A stretch of 64,000 bases of DNA from Sialis fuliginosa (lineage: Eukaryota > Arthropoda > Insecta > Megaloptera > Sialidae). The stretch spans positions 17,050,001 to 17,114,000 of the forward strand of contig OY540810.1 in assembly GCA_961205875.1 (NCBI GenBank). The letters are read 5' to 3'. Within the stretch, counting starts at the first letter, position 1; each line of letters starts with the position of its first letter. A program made the translations under genes and the position numbers. The notes under the pieces were generated by a model that ran no database searches, was not told the origin of the DNA, and saw only the letters and a list, made by a program, of their open reading frames with translations. This document shows, one piece after another, positions 34,301-42,986 of this stretch.

Positions 34301-35450
34301 TGTAATATGTACGTATATGTTAGGTATATCACAAACCGTATACATAAAATCAACGTATCTACCTGATTTATACGTATCTTATACGTGAGTATGTTGTGTG
34401 GGAAAATATTTAAAAAAAATTGTAGGTATAAATAAAAGCTACAAGTGCAATTTAGTAAAAAAAAATATTGATTCCTGATTTTGTTACTTGGTTTTTAGTG
34501 CAACATAAATTTTTTTAAATATTTCGTGACTCCTTTAAATATTGGCTAATATTATTGGTAAAGCTATTCATATTTGGCTATATTATGGTTGACCAAAACT
34601 ATGAAAATATGTAACCCGTCCGCCATTTTTTCAAGATGGCGGCGATAGCACAACTCGGATCAGCTCGGACTTTTTGTGGGATGATCAGGGACACTAGTAG
34701 AACGTTTCCACCTATATCAGTTAATTTCATGTTAATCTTACTGGACTATTCCCTTGGCTTCTAATTATTGAAATTAATTATAATTGACGTAAATATATTA
34801 AATCAGTTTTAGCAACGACGTAAACATTTGCACTTTGTACTAAACTGTTCTCTAATTTTCTATAAGAAACATAAAATATGACCTAATTATAAAAAGATCT
34901 TTTATAATTGATTTGCAAAAAAATACGTCGTTGCCAAATATATGCAAAAATATTCGCGGAGCGGGAAATTTAAAATTTTGTTGTATTATAATTAATTTCT
35001 CGGAATCGATTCGGTGAATACTAATGATATTTTGTATTTTGTATAAATGTTCAACTAATCAAATACTATACTTCCCCAAAAAATTAGAAAATCAGTATAT
35101 TTTTATCAATGTTTTTTACCTAAAAAATGTCGAAAAATATCAGTTTTCCATAAAAACACATGTAAAATTGAAATTAATATATTTCCTAAATGGCTCGGTA
35201 AATCAATTTAATCATTTGTTTATTATATATTATATATTGCATTAAAATGCTAATGAGAATATTCTCATCAATTTTCATACATTTGATAGTACTCCCATTC
35301 CTCCTTAAGTAAATACTTTTATTTCAATGTATTGTAATTTTATAAAAAAATAAAATATTGAATATTAATATTTTTTGTTTTTAGGAGGATCGTAAAGAAG
35401 GAATGTCTGCCTTTGTTGAAAAACGTGCACCTAATTTTAAGAACAACTGA
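16279..35450 (+). CDS. ECHS1: Mitochondrial short-chain enoyl-CoA hydratase
   Basis: Complete five-exon gene: join of 16279-16366, 16429-16754, 18207-18411, 30000-30187 and 35385-35450, encoding 290 residues, the same length as the human protein. It hydrates 2-trans-enoyl-CoA to L-3-hydroxyacyl-CoA in fatty-acid beta-oxidation and branched amino-acid breakdown in the mitochondrial matrix. Residues 1-29 are basic and free of Asp/Glu, as expected of a matrix-targeting peptide. NRPKALNAL (53-61), [11 protein letters not shown] (93-103, oxyanion Ala98), [11 protein letters not shown] (140-150, catalytic Glu144, oxyanion Gly141) and QPE (162-164, catalytic Glu164) are intact. The C-terminus [20 protein letters not shown] is also typical. 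All introns are GT-AG with phases 1, 0, 1, 0. An in-frame TAA at 16243 precedes the start. Introns 3 (11.6 kb) and 4 (5.2 kb) are swollen by transposons. Nothing suggests a pseudogene. Confidence 0.97.
16429..16754 (+). CDS. ECHS1: ECHS1 exon 2 (CoA-binding half of the fold)
   Basis: 326 nt; acceptor TTGCAG|TT, donor GCG|GTATGA. Encodes residues 30-138, including [40 protein letters not shown] and [12 protein letters not shown]. Ala98 in GAD is the first oxyanion-hole residue of the crotonase family. Confidence 0.97.
16785..17182. repeat. Repeat cluster with foldback in ECHS1 intron 2
   Basis: Opens with C-rich GACCCCC repeats (16850-16890), then a foldback of about 270 bp (16912-17182). Its arms share CTTTCTTAGCGCACTTCCCA and AAACTTTTTTTC / complement, with the centre near 17045. 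Non-coding. Confidence 0.6.
17226..17499. mobile_element. hAT-like MITE in ECHS1 intron 2
   Basis: Diverged and shortened relative of 3887-4282: CACTGCTTCTTACAACTTTT and TGATGTCGCGGCTCCCCTAC on the left, GGGGGCCGCGGCC and CTTTAAGAAGCTCTG on the right. The flanking 8-mers TTCTCGAC (17218-17225) and TTCTAGAC (17500-17507) differ at one base, as expected of an old target duplication. Confidence 0.75.
17508..18206. other. Remainder of ECHS1 intron 2
   Basis: AT-rich. An imperfect inverted pair is visible (about 17815-17890 against 17990-18085, sharing CTCTAGTTTCATTAA-type text), probably a decayed foldback. The acceptor CATTTAG|CTC ends the intron. Confidence 0.4.
18207..18411 (+). CDS. ECHS1: ECHS1 exon 3 (catalytic exon)
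   Basis: 205 nt; acceptor ACATTTAG|CTC, donor ATGG|GTATGA. Encodes residues 139-206 plus the first base of codon 207. It contains [17 protein letters not shown] with Glu144, then [20 protein letters not shown] with Glu164, and the LTG...AEEAEKMG segment. Confidence 0.97.
18412..19362. other. ECHS1 intron 3, 5' part
   Basis: AT-rich with no gene or bounded element identified. The short GC-richer piece near 18660-18705 (GGTAGTGGCACCAGTCTTGG) stands out but is not assignable. Confidence 0.35.
19363..21772. mobile_element. 2.4-kb element with terminal hairpins
   Basis: Left end TTTTTATGAGGGTTTCAAGG and right end GGGTTTCTTCGGAACCCTAA are inverted, and the match continues through CCTATTAATCTCACTTTGTC / complement and the GGACGGAC-type tract. 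Each end can itself fold into a small hairpin (GGGTTTC / GAAACCC or GGAACCC). Internal inverted blocks (about 20520-20700 against 21390-21570) share TGGCACGTTAAAATGTATAA. A hAT-like element is nested at 19511-20464. No protein domain was recognised. Right-end relatives lie at 8786, 47749 and 57725. Confidence 0.7.
19511..20464. mobile_element. hAT-like element with TTATTCGT array
   Basis: Flanked by a perfect 8-bp duplication CCCTCTAG (19503-19510 and 20465-20472). The ends are CAGAGTTTC... and the complement of CAGAGTTGGGCATCAGACG. The right subterminal 200 bp (20230-20430) is packed with about ten copies of TTATTCGT or its complement. The left part carries a direct repeat of about 235 bp (19527-19760 and 19930-20160) starting TTTCCCGCCGGATCGAATGA. 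It has no transposase. Confidence 0.75.
21773..22689. other. ECHS1 intron 3, AT-rich stretch
   Basis: Strongly AT-rich. No bounded element or reading frame was supported. Confidence 0.35.
22690..22935. repeat. Half copy of the 9203-10900 foldback
   Basis: Contains GAATTAAGGCTGAAATTTCA, GCTGCGACCTGTAGAACAAA and the terminus TTGATATGGATTGACCCCTT, all matching the right arm of the large foldback in ANKRD40 intron 2. The left arm is missing. Confidence 0.7.
23088..23753. mobile_element. TTAA-target MITE, GGGGGCAGACCCAGTT ends
   Basis: Inverted ends GGGGGCAGACCCAGTTGGGA and TCTAACTGGGTCTGCCCCC with TTAA on each side (23084-23087 and 23754-23757). TTAA duplication is characteristic of piggyBac and Kolobok elements. 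A shorter copy lies at 61789-62381. Non-coding, 666 bp. Confidence 0.75.
23758..24608. repeat. Mixed repeat fragments
   Basis: Contains GGGCCTCGCGTCTC with a GGGGGGCCCC block, then direct repeats of CTCAGGGTTT, then two copies of an AACTTCYCAASTGGAAGTTW-type phrase (24315 and 24415) and a short TG run near 24530. These look like pieces of several dispersed elements; none has both ends. Confidence 0.4.
24611..26588. repeat. 2-kb near-perfect palindrome in ECHS1 intron 3
   Basis: Arms of roughly 850-950 bp (from 24611 and up to 26588) around a short centre near 25590. The termini are GTGGAGTCATATAACCGAAT and its complement, with TA on each side (24609-24610 and 26589-26590). By eye the arms differ at only a few bases per hundred, e.g. 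GCCAAAGATGGCGCGTCAAT against its complement with one change. No protein domain. Such an arm could fold into a very long hairpin in the ECHS1 pre-mRNA. Confidence 0.85.
26693..29325. mobile_element. Possible pogo-like element, short inverted ends
   Basis: The 12-bp terminal inverted repeat CAGTCACCTGCA / TGCAGGTGACTG has TA immediately outside each end (26691-26692 and 29326-29327), spanning 2.6 kb of ECHS1 intron 3. CAGT...ACTG ends with TA targets suggest pogo/Tigger. No transposase frame was recognised inside, and the match stops after 12-14 bp, so this may be coincidence. Confidence 0.35.
29328..29999. other. ECHS1 intron 3, 3' part
   Basis: AT-rich, with two direct copies of an AAACAAATGCAATTWAATTY-type phrase near 29514 and 29557, and a fragment with CCAAAGAAGTATAACTTCTA near 29832. 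It ends with acceptor TTGTTTAG|G. Confidence 0.4.
30000..30187 (+). CDS. ECHS1: ECHS1 exon 4
   Basis: 188 nt; acceptor TTTAG|G, donor GCTACG|GTTAGT. Completes Gly207 and encodes [20 protein letters not shown], then [20 protein letters not shown] and [12 protein letters not shown] (residues 207-269). This is the C-terminal helical part used in trimer contacts in the crotonase family. Confidence 0.96.
30781..32165. repeat. Half copy of the 6098-7590 foldback
   Basis: Matches the right half of the foldback in ANKRD40 intron 2: TTGCATTATATCTCGTTACC, AGGTCATAGACCGCGCCAAC, ACTCTGTAGA. It is interrupted at 31298 by a hAT-like element and resumes at 32104. It ends TTTCATTGGACTATA, an inverted TAGTCC-type terminus. 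Confidence 0.7.
31298..32103. mobile_element. hAT-like element with proven 8-bp duplication
   Basis: Inverted ends CATAGGCGTAGCCAGG and CCTGGCTACGCCCATG (one mismatch) are flanked by a perfect duplication TCTGTAGA (31290-31297 and 32104-32111). The uninterrupted sequence exists at 7542-7556 (GACTCTGTAGAACAATC), a paralogous empty site showing one TCTGTAGA. Subterminal regions are G- or C-run rich. No transposase. 806 bp. Confidence 0.88.
32668..34402. mobile_element. Element with TACGTA-rich subterminal DNA
   Basis: Inverted ends CCCACACAACACACTTACG and GTGAGTATGTTGTGTGGG. The first 250 bp and the stretches near 33190-33350 and 34260-34390 contain many TACGTA / ATACGTAT motifs. A 100-bp block (32880-32975) related to 11030-11100 lies inside, and a Tc1/mariner-like MITE is nested at 33357-34250. 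No protein domain was recognised. Confidence 0.6.
33357..34250. mobile_element. Tc1/mariner-like palindromic MITE, intact ends
   Basis: Ends CACTCATCCAAACAATTAAA and TTTAATTGTTTGGTTGAGTG with TA duplicated at 33355-33356 and 34251-34252. Arms extend inward for about 180 bp (GTGCTGTATCTTTGTGAAAA against its complement), so the outer part is a foldback. A truncated relative is at 5277-5957. TA target and length fit a non-autonomous Tc1/mariner-type element. Confidence 0.75.
35385..35450 (+). CDS. ECHS1: ECHS1 exon 5 (C-terminus)
   Basis: 66 nt; acceptor TTTTTAG|GAG, stop TGA at 35448-35450. Encodes [20 protein letters not shown] plus N, the conserved end of enoyl-CoA hydratase. Confidence 0.96.
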   Translation, partial: EDRKEGMSAFVEKRAPNFKNN

Positions 35451-35635
35451 AATTGTTGAATAAATATCTTGAATAAGTTACAAAGTATCAAACTATAATA
35501 TTTTTAACTTTAACAATATGCAATGAATCTACATCAATGTAATGAATGTTATTTAAAAACTAAATTTTATATTATTTTTATACAGACAATTTTATACAAA
35601 CTTTAAATTCATCTTGCTTTATATGATTTTAAACA

Positions 35636-35641
35636 AATAAA
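35636..35641 (+). terminator. ECHS1 poly(A) signal
   Basis: AATAAA 186 bp after the ECHS1 stop, within AAACAAATAAAGTTATTTTG. The 3' UTR between is AT-rich and unstructured. Confidence 0.65.
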
Positions 35642-35704
35642 GTTATTTTGTTACAAGTTACATGCAATTATTTATTATTATTTATTTTAATTATTTATTT
35701 TTTT

Positions 35705-36823
35705 AATACTCATGGAAAAAATTAATGTATTATTTTATCGAAAAAATTGCTTATTTTGAAAGTGGTGCCAGTAGGTCAAATATGATCGTTTGAGACTTAC
35801 AAGGGGTGAAAAATGAAGAAAATGTTGTCTTCTTATCGAATTCAGAGGTATATTTGTGTTATTAAACGTATATTTTATGACCACACTGCGGTTGAATAAA
35901 AAATTTAAAAAATTAATTTTTTTAAAGTTACCCACGGGAATGCTTTTTTCAAAAATTTTGTAGAATTTTTTGATGTTGCGATATTTGAGTTATAATGAAA
36001 AAGTAGCAAAAAGTTTTAAAGCATAAAGGGTATAATTTTAGTCATACAAAAACGAAAGAAAACGAAAATTAAAACTTAAACAATCACCTATCGTCTAGTA
36101 GCATTTAAAAAATGGTTTTAACCCTTCTAATACGAAAACAAAACAATGTTTGAGTTTAAATAATCCTGTAAAAATAACCTTTTTTTAATCATGTATCCAG
36201 AAATTAAGTTCTATCAAAGAATATGAAAATTAGACTTATTACCTTCTATGTGAAATAGTAAAAATCTTTTAATTTGGCTGAGAAATTTCATTTTGAATTT
36301 TTTGTATATGTTAAGGACTTTTTATAACAAGTTTTTCTTTGTAATTTTTTTTCGAAAAACAATACATTTTTGAGAAAAATTGTAAGAGGGAAAAAGTTTT
36401 TGTTTCTTATCAAAGAATATTCATAATTTTTTTCAGATGTTTTATATCAATATTGTGGTATCGAGTTTATTTTTAATAGGGTACTTTTTTCATTCAAACT
36501 TGAATATTTATATTTTCCTATTTAAAATTTATAAGGAAAAGTGCCTATCCCCGATTTTAATGAAACTTGATAATAATGTTAATTAGCTTAAAATGAAGGA
36601 CATCTATTTTTTATGCGTGTCAAAACTCAAATTTAGGGGGTAAAATTGACCCTTGAAAATGATAGTAAAATTTTTAATTTGTAAATAGTTCGTAAATCGC
36701 TTGAAACAGTGGCTTGTGTATAATACAAATGTTTGGTATTACAAGAGTTAAAAACGATATAGAATTTTAATATAACGTATCTTCAAATTTCGGAGATATC
36801 GGCACATTAGTATTGCGCCATAT
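35705..36823. repeat. Dispersed repeat downstream of ECHS1
   Basis: The start (ACTCATGGAAAAAATTAATG, then ATCGAAAAAATTGCTTATTT and GTGGTGCCAGTAGGT) is related to 60181-60330 (CACTCACGGAAAAAATTAAA, AGTAGTGCCAATAGG). A Tc1-like terminus is likely. The rest is AT-rich with no domain. Confidence 0.45.
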
Positions 36824-37392
36824 TAGTTCTCGTAACGTCGACCCTTTTGTTAATTTATTACCATACTTTTGAAAATTCGTGAGTGGCTTCTTTTAGACGA
36901 GTCTTCCAACTTTTTTATTTGCGAAAATTCTTAAAAATGGGGCATTTTCGAACATGCAGCCGCGGAATCTTCCGGGCAACGAACTGGAAAAACGCTCCAA
37001 GATATTTTTCGGACAAAATGATCAATGGATTGTAACTTAGATAATATGGTGAAAAAAAAATATCGGACAAAAATAGTGTCGCGATCACCTAGTCTGCCAC
37101 CTCTTAACATGTCAAAATAACGAGGTTATTATAGTTTATTACCAGCTACCTAAAATTTATAGGATTATTAAATAATTATTTTTACAATCCATTTGCAATT
37201 TGTCCGACAAATATCTTGGCGCGTTTTTCCAGTCCGCTGCCCGGAAGATTCCGCGGCTGCACGCTCGAAAATGCTCCATTTTTAAGAATTTTTGCAAATA
37301 AAAAAGTTGGAAGACTCGTCAAAAAGAAGTCACTCGCGAAGTTTCAGAAGTATGCTAATAAATTAACAAAAGGGTCGACGTACTGAGGACTA
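36824..37392. repeat. Foldback, TAGTYCTC...GTCGACCC ends, copy 1
   Basis: Left TAGTTCTCGTAACGTCGACC and right GGTCGACGTACTGAGGACTA. The arms share GAAGATTCCGCGGCTGC-type sequence and AGTTGGAAGACTCGTC / complement, about 230 bp each. The second copy is 53094-53612. Confidence 0.8.
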
Positions 37393-38154
37393 TATTTATT
37401 ATACTTTATACACTGTAGTGTGACACTTCAAAGTAGTATGGTTTTATTGTTAGTTATTATTATGAAAATAATTCGCAAATATCATCAATATAGGTTTGTT
37501 TTAAATTACAAAGAGTAACAAGTTTGTATAGTTTGTATCACCGAAAAAGATTAGATTTTCCTTCCCCTGCCGCACCGGTCTTTTTCGGTGATATATAGTA
37601 TACATTCATCGATAAGGGGTGTACGTATAACCCTTTAAGTAATGAACAATGGAATATAGCGATTTCAAATAACGAAAAAATGGTTTTAAAACTATCCATG
37701 CCAAGGCAATGATAAAATTCAGATGGATTTTTATTTGAAGGAGTTTGTTGCATTTCTTAGTACAAACTACACTAAACTTTAAAATTAAGGGATTACTAAA
37801 TTTTTTCAATATTTTTAGGTATTTTTGAATGGCTGCATCTCCGCGAAAAATGGTCGTAAAACAGTTTTAAAAAACATCTCCGAGTAAATGCACAGTGCTT
37901 CCTCGTGCTAAATTCACCAAAGGTAGTTAATTATTGAACAATTTAAATAAAAACCGATAGTGTTTAGATAAATTGCCTGGAATTGGTTAACTATTTAATT
38001 TTTATACAATTTTCCTAAAAAATATTAGTTCGAAATTTTTCTTAAAACGCATCTGATTATGTTTTCGTATATTTTTAATTTTTTGACAATTTCAATCTAA
38101 ATTTATGCAAACGTCAAAATGACATTTAAAACGTCAAAATGACATTATTTTACA
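37393..38154. other. AT-rich stretch, no gene seen
   Basis: Frames of up to 71 codons on the minus strand show no domain. A short phrase GGCTGCATCTCCGCGAAAAA near 37830 resembles the interior of the Tc1-like MITEs. Confidence 0.35.
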
Positions 38155-38600
38155 ACAAACGTGGTAGACCCATATTATAGGAAATTTAATGCTCTACAAA
38201 AAATATTCTATAAAATTTTCACGTAACTTAAGATATCTTAAGATATCTTGGAAAAATAAATATTTTGGTGTGTCACCCGTCCCCCTTACACACGATTTTG
38301 ATGATTTTGAAATGAGACCGTCCTTAAGCCAGACCCAACCATCCGACCAAGTTTCAATAATATCGGTTCAGTGGTTCATCAGATATGCGTGTGATAAGGA
38401 CACACGGACGGACAGACAGACAGACACGGAACGAAAAGTGTTTGTCTTGACGTGAAACGGAAAGATAAATTTTAAATTTTGAAATCGGAAAACATTTTTT
38501 TTGTCTTAGTCTGAAACGATCACAAAGCTTCTCGTATCTTCGATATTGCGAGGAAGCAAAATAGTTTTAAAGCTTAAACGTTCCAGTTTTCAAATCATTT
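38155..38600 (+). repeat. Dispersed repeat with GACGGACAGACAGACA tract
   Basis: Contains TATCGGTTCAGTGGTTCATC, GACGGACAGACAGACAGACA and GAAGCTTCTCGTATC-type text. The same block lies in reverse orientation at 42305-42530, so it is a dispersed repeat, possibly a retroelement tail. The 88-codon frame across it is not a gene. Confidence 0.55.
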
Positions 38601-40930
38601 GGTGAAAATTTTAATATCCTTAAGGATAGCCTCTTTTTTGAAGATGAAACGCCGAAAAAAAATTCAAAATTGATGAGTGGCTCTACAGGGCTTGAGAATT
38701 TTTTGGGTCAAATCAAATAAAAGATGTTTGTAGATCAGACTTTTTTCTTTAATTTGCTTTTTTTTATTGCTGTACGACCGTTTTTGACTAAAAGACCAGG
38801 AGCTAGAAGGAAGATTCATATAACTGAGACCTTAAAGAACTCAAAAAGTCAAGGTGCCAGCCGGTACCTGGGTGCCATTTTTTTTAAATTGCGAAAGGCC
38901 CTAAAAAAAAAATGTTTTTTTAAATCATTTTTTTTGTATCATCATTAGGCCTTTCTGTATAAAAAAAGGCCTTACACTCATAACTGTAACTCGTTTAAAT
39001 ACTTTAAAATTAATATTATCACATTTAAAAAAAATTGTATAATCTTCAAATGAATGTTTACAATAGATGATCGAAAAATAGTCTATTTTTCTTAAATTAA
39101 CACTCTATTTCCAAAGAAATCGTTAATTAAAACAGTATTATCTTGTTATCAATGGAACGCAGAAAAAAATGTCTTTCTTTTTTATATGAGGTAAAAAAAT
39201 GATATTGGGCACAATAAAAAAGTGATATAACAATTAAGTTCGTAAGAAAAGTGAAATATTTAGATTTCGGAAAATTGTGGGGAACCCTTAAGATTTAGAG
39301 AAAAATGAATAATGATAAAAATTAATTTTCTTAATAAGAACTTTAAAGTAAACAAAAGAAAATTGAAATCGAATGATTAGGAGCTGAGATACAGCTAATT
39401 AAGGTATTTCTCGGAAAAATTAAAATATTCAAGAGTAAGCTCAAACTTTGTAAAAAACTAAAAAAAAGGTTATTAGAAGCTCCATTCAAAATCTTAAAGT
39501 GATTGACCACCTGTGAGCGAAGATATCGTCAAAATAAAATAAAAAATTTAACATTGCGAGCATAGGGATTACGATATTTTAAGCGGATTTTCAATGAAAA
39601 AGTAAATAATTTTATGCGAAGGAAGATCAAGAAATTTATGAAATTTTGAGAAAAACTAAATTAATATAATTGGAGTTTATATAAAAAATCTCAAGTATTT
39701 TCACCACCCCGTTTTTAAGTTATAAGTAAAATAAAAACTTATTTTCTGATAAAAAATATCACGGTACTAGCTGACAACGCCGCAAAGTATTGACAATTTA
39801 AAAATCGTACGTGCTGAAGATATTGTTTTTTTAATTTCAAGGAATAATAAAAATAATAAAAACTATTTCATAATTATAAACTTATAATATATAACAAATT
39901 CAGCTGCAAATAATAGTACACGTTACCACATCAAAACATTAAATACTATGTAGCTGTCATCGGGAATACAAAAGTCGCGCATGCGCAATAGAAAATATAT
40001 GCTCAACGTTGCCAAATTTTATTTTAATTTATATCATGGCTATCTTGATTTTATACTACACCTTTTTTCCTTTTCTAACATATAGCGTACCTTGTTTCTC
40101 TCCGAGAAATACCTTAATAAAAACAGTGGGGGCCATCTTTAATAGCCTATATAACAGTGTTCTACACGGATTTTTCAGTGGCTCTCTATCTGAAAATCTT
40201 TCTTTTGACCTTATATATGACCACAGAAAGTGACATACCCCAATCAAAAAGTGCAGCGTTTTGGCTTTATTTGCCACGAACCAGACGTACTAAACTGCCG
40301 TTTAAATTAGTCAAAAAATCTGAAATTTCGCTATCATTCATTTTGAGTGTTTAAACATTTGTGTGCAATTTCAACTTATTCCTACTGGTTTGTCGCAACT
40401 GCCAAACCTCCTAAAGAATTTGTATTTTTTTTAAACTTTTGTACCCACTTTTATATCCTGCGGCTAAAACACTGATATCAAAAATGTAGATCAATTTAGC
40501 TGCACCCACATATTTCGGAATAAATAATTTTTTGAAATGACAAAACATTATTTTTCACACATACCTATGTACATGTTTATGGAGCGAACTGTAATTAAAT
40601 ATTTTTCGAAAGGTGATATTACATTTCGCACTTTTGATTATTGACAAAACTGACAAGACATTTTAAAATTAGAACAATGAGGGTCACATATCCTCGGTGT
40701 AGGTAACTTGTTTACTTTCTCTAGAACAAAATTATTTTAAAACACGGGCGTCGATTCTTATGGAAAGGTGAGGGAGATTAATTACACCACATCCGGGTTC
40801 TGAACAAATATTTTATAATACAAACAGTAGTAATAAATATTTATATCGGTTTGCATTTCAAGTTGAATAAAATCAACAGATAAGTCGTTATCTCGGCATA
40901 CACGGAACGATCTAAAAATCGGTCGATATA
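38601..40930. other. AT-rich gene-poor stretch
   Basis: About 2.3 kb with no recognisable exon, tRNA or bounded element. A near-copy pair AAGGCC...GGCCTT around 38898 and 38947 is the only local symmetry I noticed. Confidence 0.35.
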
Positions 40931-41966
40931 CAGAGTGATTTACAACTAGTGTAAAAAAAATTAACAGTAGATCAAGGATGTAATTCTAAGCAAAAAACTT
41001 TATGTGAACCTGTGTCCGGAAATTCTTCCAAAAATTTTGCCAAAAATTAGTGTTTGTTTAATATCTAGAGAACCCATTGTGATATAGTTATAAGATTTGA
41101 TACAGAGTTTAGTATTAATAAGTGTTATCGATTTCCAATAACAAACAATCATAATTTACACCAGGGATGTATGGGGCCAGTGGGCCCGCCGATTTTTACC
41201 AAGTATTTTTTTGTTCTTTAATTTTTTCCTGAGTTAGGTACTTGTAGAAGATTATATGACACAAAATGTACAAAAATATACTTCGTTCATTTTTAACGTA
41301 AGATCAACAGATTTCGAGAAATATAATAAATATACCTCCTAAAACTTGTCATCATATAGACGTATAGCCAGTTGTATTACTGTTACACGTATTTTACTAA
41401 AATGACTAAAAAACGAAACTATAAACTACTATTTATGTAGTTTTGGAGGTATATTTATAATAACTTTTTATCTTATTTTTAATTATAAAACAAGAACATA
41501 AACTTATTTTGTATAATTTGAAGCATCCGTACCTATTAAGTAAATTTCTGCACTACTTTATTTTTTCGATATTTCTCGAAATCGGTTGATCTTATGTTAA
41601 ATGAACGAAGTATATTTTTGTATATTTTGTGTCATATAATCTTCTACAAGTACCCAACTCAGGAAAATATTAAAAAACAAAAAATACTTGGTAAAAATCG
41701 GCGGGCCTACTGGCCCCATATACTCCTGGTCTAAATTATGATTGTTTGATATTGCAAATCGATAACAATTATTAATATTAACCCTGTATCAAATCTTATA
41801 ACTGTAACACAATGTGTTCTCTCTTTTTGGTAAAATTTTTGGATGGCTGTAGCTCCCTCACGAAGAATTTCCAGACACAGGTTCACATAAAGTTTTTTGC
41901 TTAGAGTTAGAATTACATCCTCGATCTACTGTTAAATTTTTTTACTTTAGTTGTAAATCATCCCTA
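40931..41966. repeat. Foldback, CAGAGTGATTTACAAC ends
   Basis: Arms of roughly 400 bp: ATACAGAGTGATTTACAACT against GTTGTAAATCATCCCTAG; ACATAAAGTTTTTTGC pairs across the centre near 41420, as do GGCCCGCCGATTTTTACCAA and its complement. A related copy at 51740-52304 ends TTGTAAATCACTGTG|TA, suggesting a TA-target element. Confidence 0.8.
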
Positions 41967-42304
41967 GACTCTCGCTAATCCGGCTATTTCTTGCACAAAA
42001 ATGACCGGATTATAGTGGGTCGGATTACTCTCAGTAATCCGGCACGTTCTAAGATATACATATGAAATAATGCACGTGTGGGGTAAGGGTACACCGCGAC
42101 GGTCAACTCGGCGATAAAAATTATTATTAGTAATATTATATAGGATGTCCCAAGACAATATTGTATTTATTTTAACAAATGAAAGAAAACTTTAAATACA
42201 AAAGTTGCCAGGATAGATAAGCAGCAAATTTTTAAAATAGTAATATTTATATAGGGTGTCCCATAAGTGTGTTACAAATCAAAGTTAAATTTTTTTAAAT
42301 ACAA
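41967..42304. repeat. Small transposon ends
   Basis: ACTCTCGCTAATCCGGC with an internal CCGGATTA / TAATCCGG pair (41967-42045) resembles pogo-type MITE ends. ATATAGGATGTCCCAAGAC (42138) and ATATAGGGTGTCCCATAAG (42251) are two copies of another common terminus. None is delimited at both sides. Confidence 0.4.
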
Positions 42305-42530
42305 AGTATATTTTTGCTTCCTCGCAATATCGAAGATACGAGAAGATTTGTGATCGTTTCAGATTGAGACAAAAAAAATGTTCTCCGATTACAATATTTT
42401 AAATTGATTTATCCGTTTCACGTCAAGGCAAACACTTTTCGTTCTGTCTGTCTGTCTGTCTGTGTATCCGTCCGTCCGTCCGTGTGCCGGTCTCTCCCCT
42501 GAATCCTTGTTACACGCATAACTCGTGAAT
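42305..42530 (-). repeat. Inverted copy of the 38155-38600 repeat
   Basis: TGCTTCCTCGCAATATCGAA, CGTTTCACGTCAAGGCAAAC and CTGTCTGTCTGTCTGTGTA followed by CCGTCCGTCCGTCCGTG are the complement of the block upstream. Confidence 0.6.
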
Positions 42531-42986
42531 TAATAAAATTAATAGGTAATTAATTAATAAAAATTAAATTAAATATTCTAATAGCATTTAATTTAATAAT
42601 AGTTCGTATTCGTGATAAAAAAATGTACCCTTTAGGTGTCACTTCAGTGATGTTTTGGTTACAAGTGCGGCATTTAATATAATATACTAAAGTATACGTT
42701 TATATATTGTGTATATTGTGCATTATGATTATACATACATATGAGTTGTTTAATTGTTTATATCAATCTTTATCTGCTTATTGGTTGCTGCGAAAAGTAA
42801 AGTTTGGAAACATAGTTGAGCTATTGTGAAAACTGTAACTACATACTCAATTCTTAATACTTATCTTTATATTTGTTGCTACCTCTAATTTACCAGCCCC
42901 TATAATCCTGGTAATGCTATATTCACCCATTTTGCCGCACCCTAAGCCTGGCGCCCTCGGCGGGAGCCGGGTTCGTCTACCCCTAG
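42531..42986. other. AT-rich spacer, no gene seen
   Basis: No exon or element identified. The last 8 bases are the target duplication of the next element. Confidence 0.35.

Larger units (their letters stand above)
32181..34748. repeat. Foldback, TAGTCCAGTGA ends, with nested elements
   Basis: Starts TAGTCCAGTGAACGAAGC and ends TTACTGGACTA. Inner parts are also inverted (ATTAGCCAATATTTAAGAG near 32640 against TTTAAATATTGGCTAAT near 34537). A relative in reverse orientation at about 46600-47234 shares GATGGGAAATTTT, CGACGATGGGGTTATATTAT and more. The centre is occupied by the element at 32668-34402. Confidence 0.65.
30244..35290. repeat. Composite foldback filling ECHS1 intron 4
   Basis: The outer arms 30244-30768 and 34766-35290 are inverted copies with moderate divergence. 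Both contain CCGCTCCGCGAATATTTTTG-type text, TTTACGTCGTTGC and CATGTGTTTTTATG. They start 57 bp after exon 4 and end about 95 bp before exon 5, so without the insertions the intron would be about 150 bp. Between the arms lie further nested elements (30781-32165, 31298-32103, 32181-34748, 32668-34402, 33357-34250). Confidence 0.75.

Noticed and set aside
38189..38455. 88-codon frame containing DTRTDRQTDTER
   Set aside because: It comes from a GACA-repeat tract in a dispersed element present in reverse at 42305-42530.
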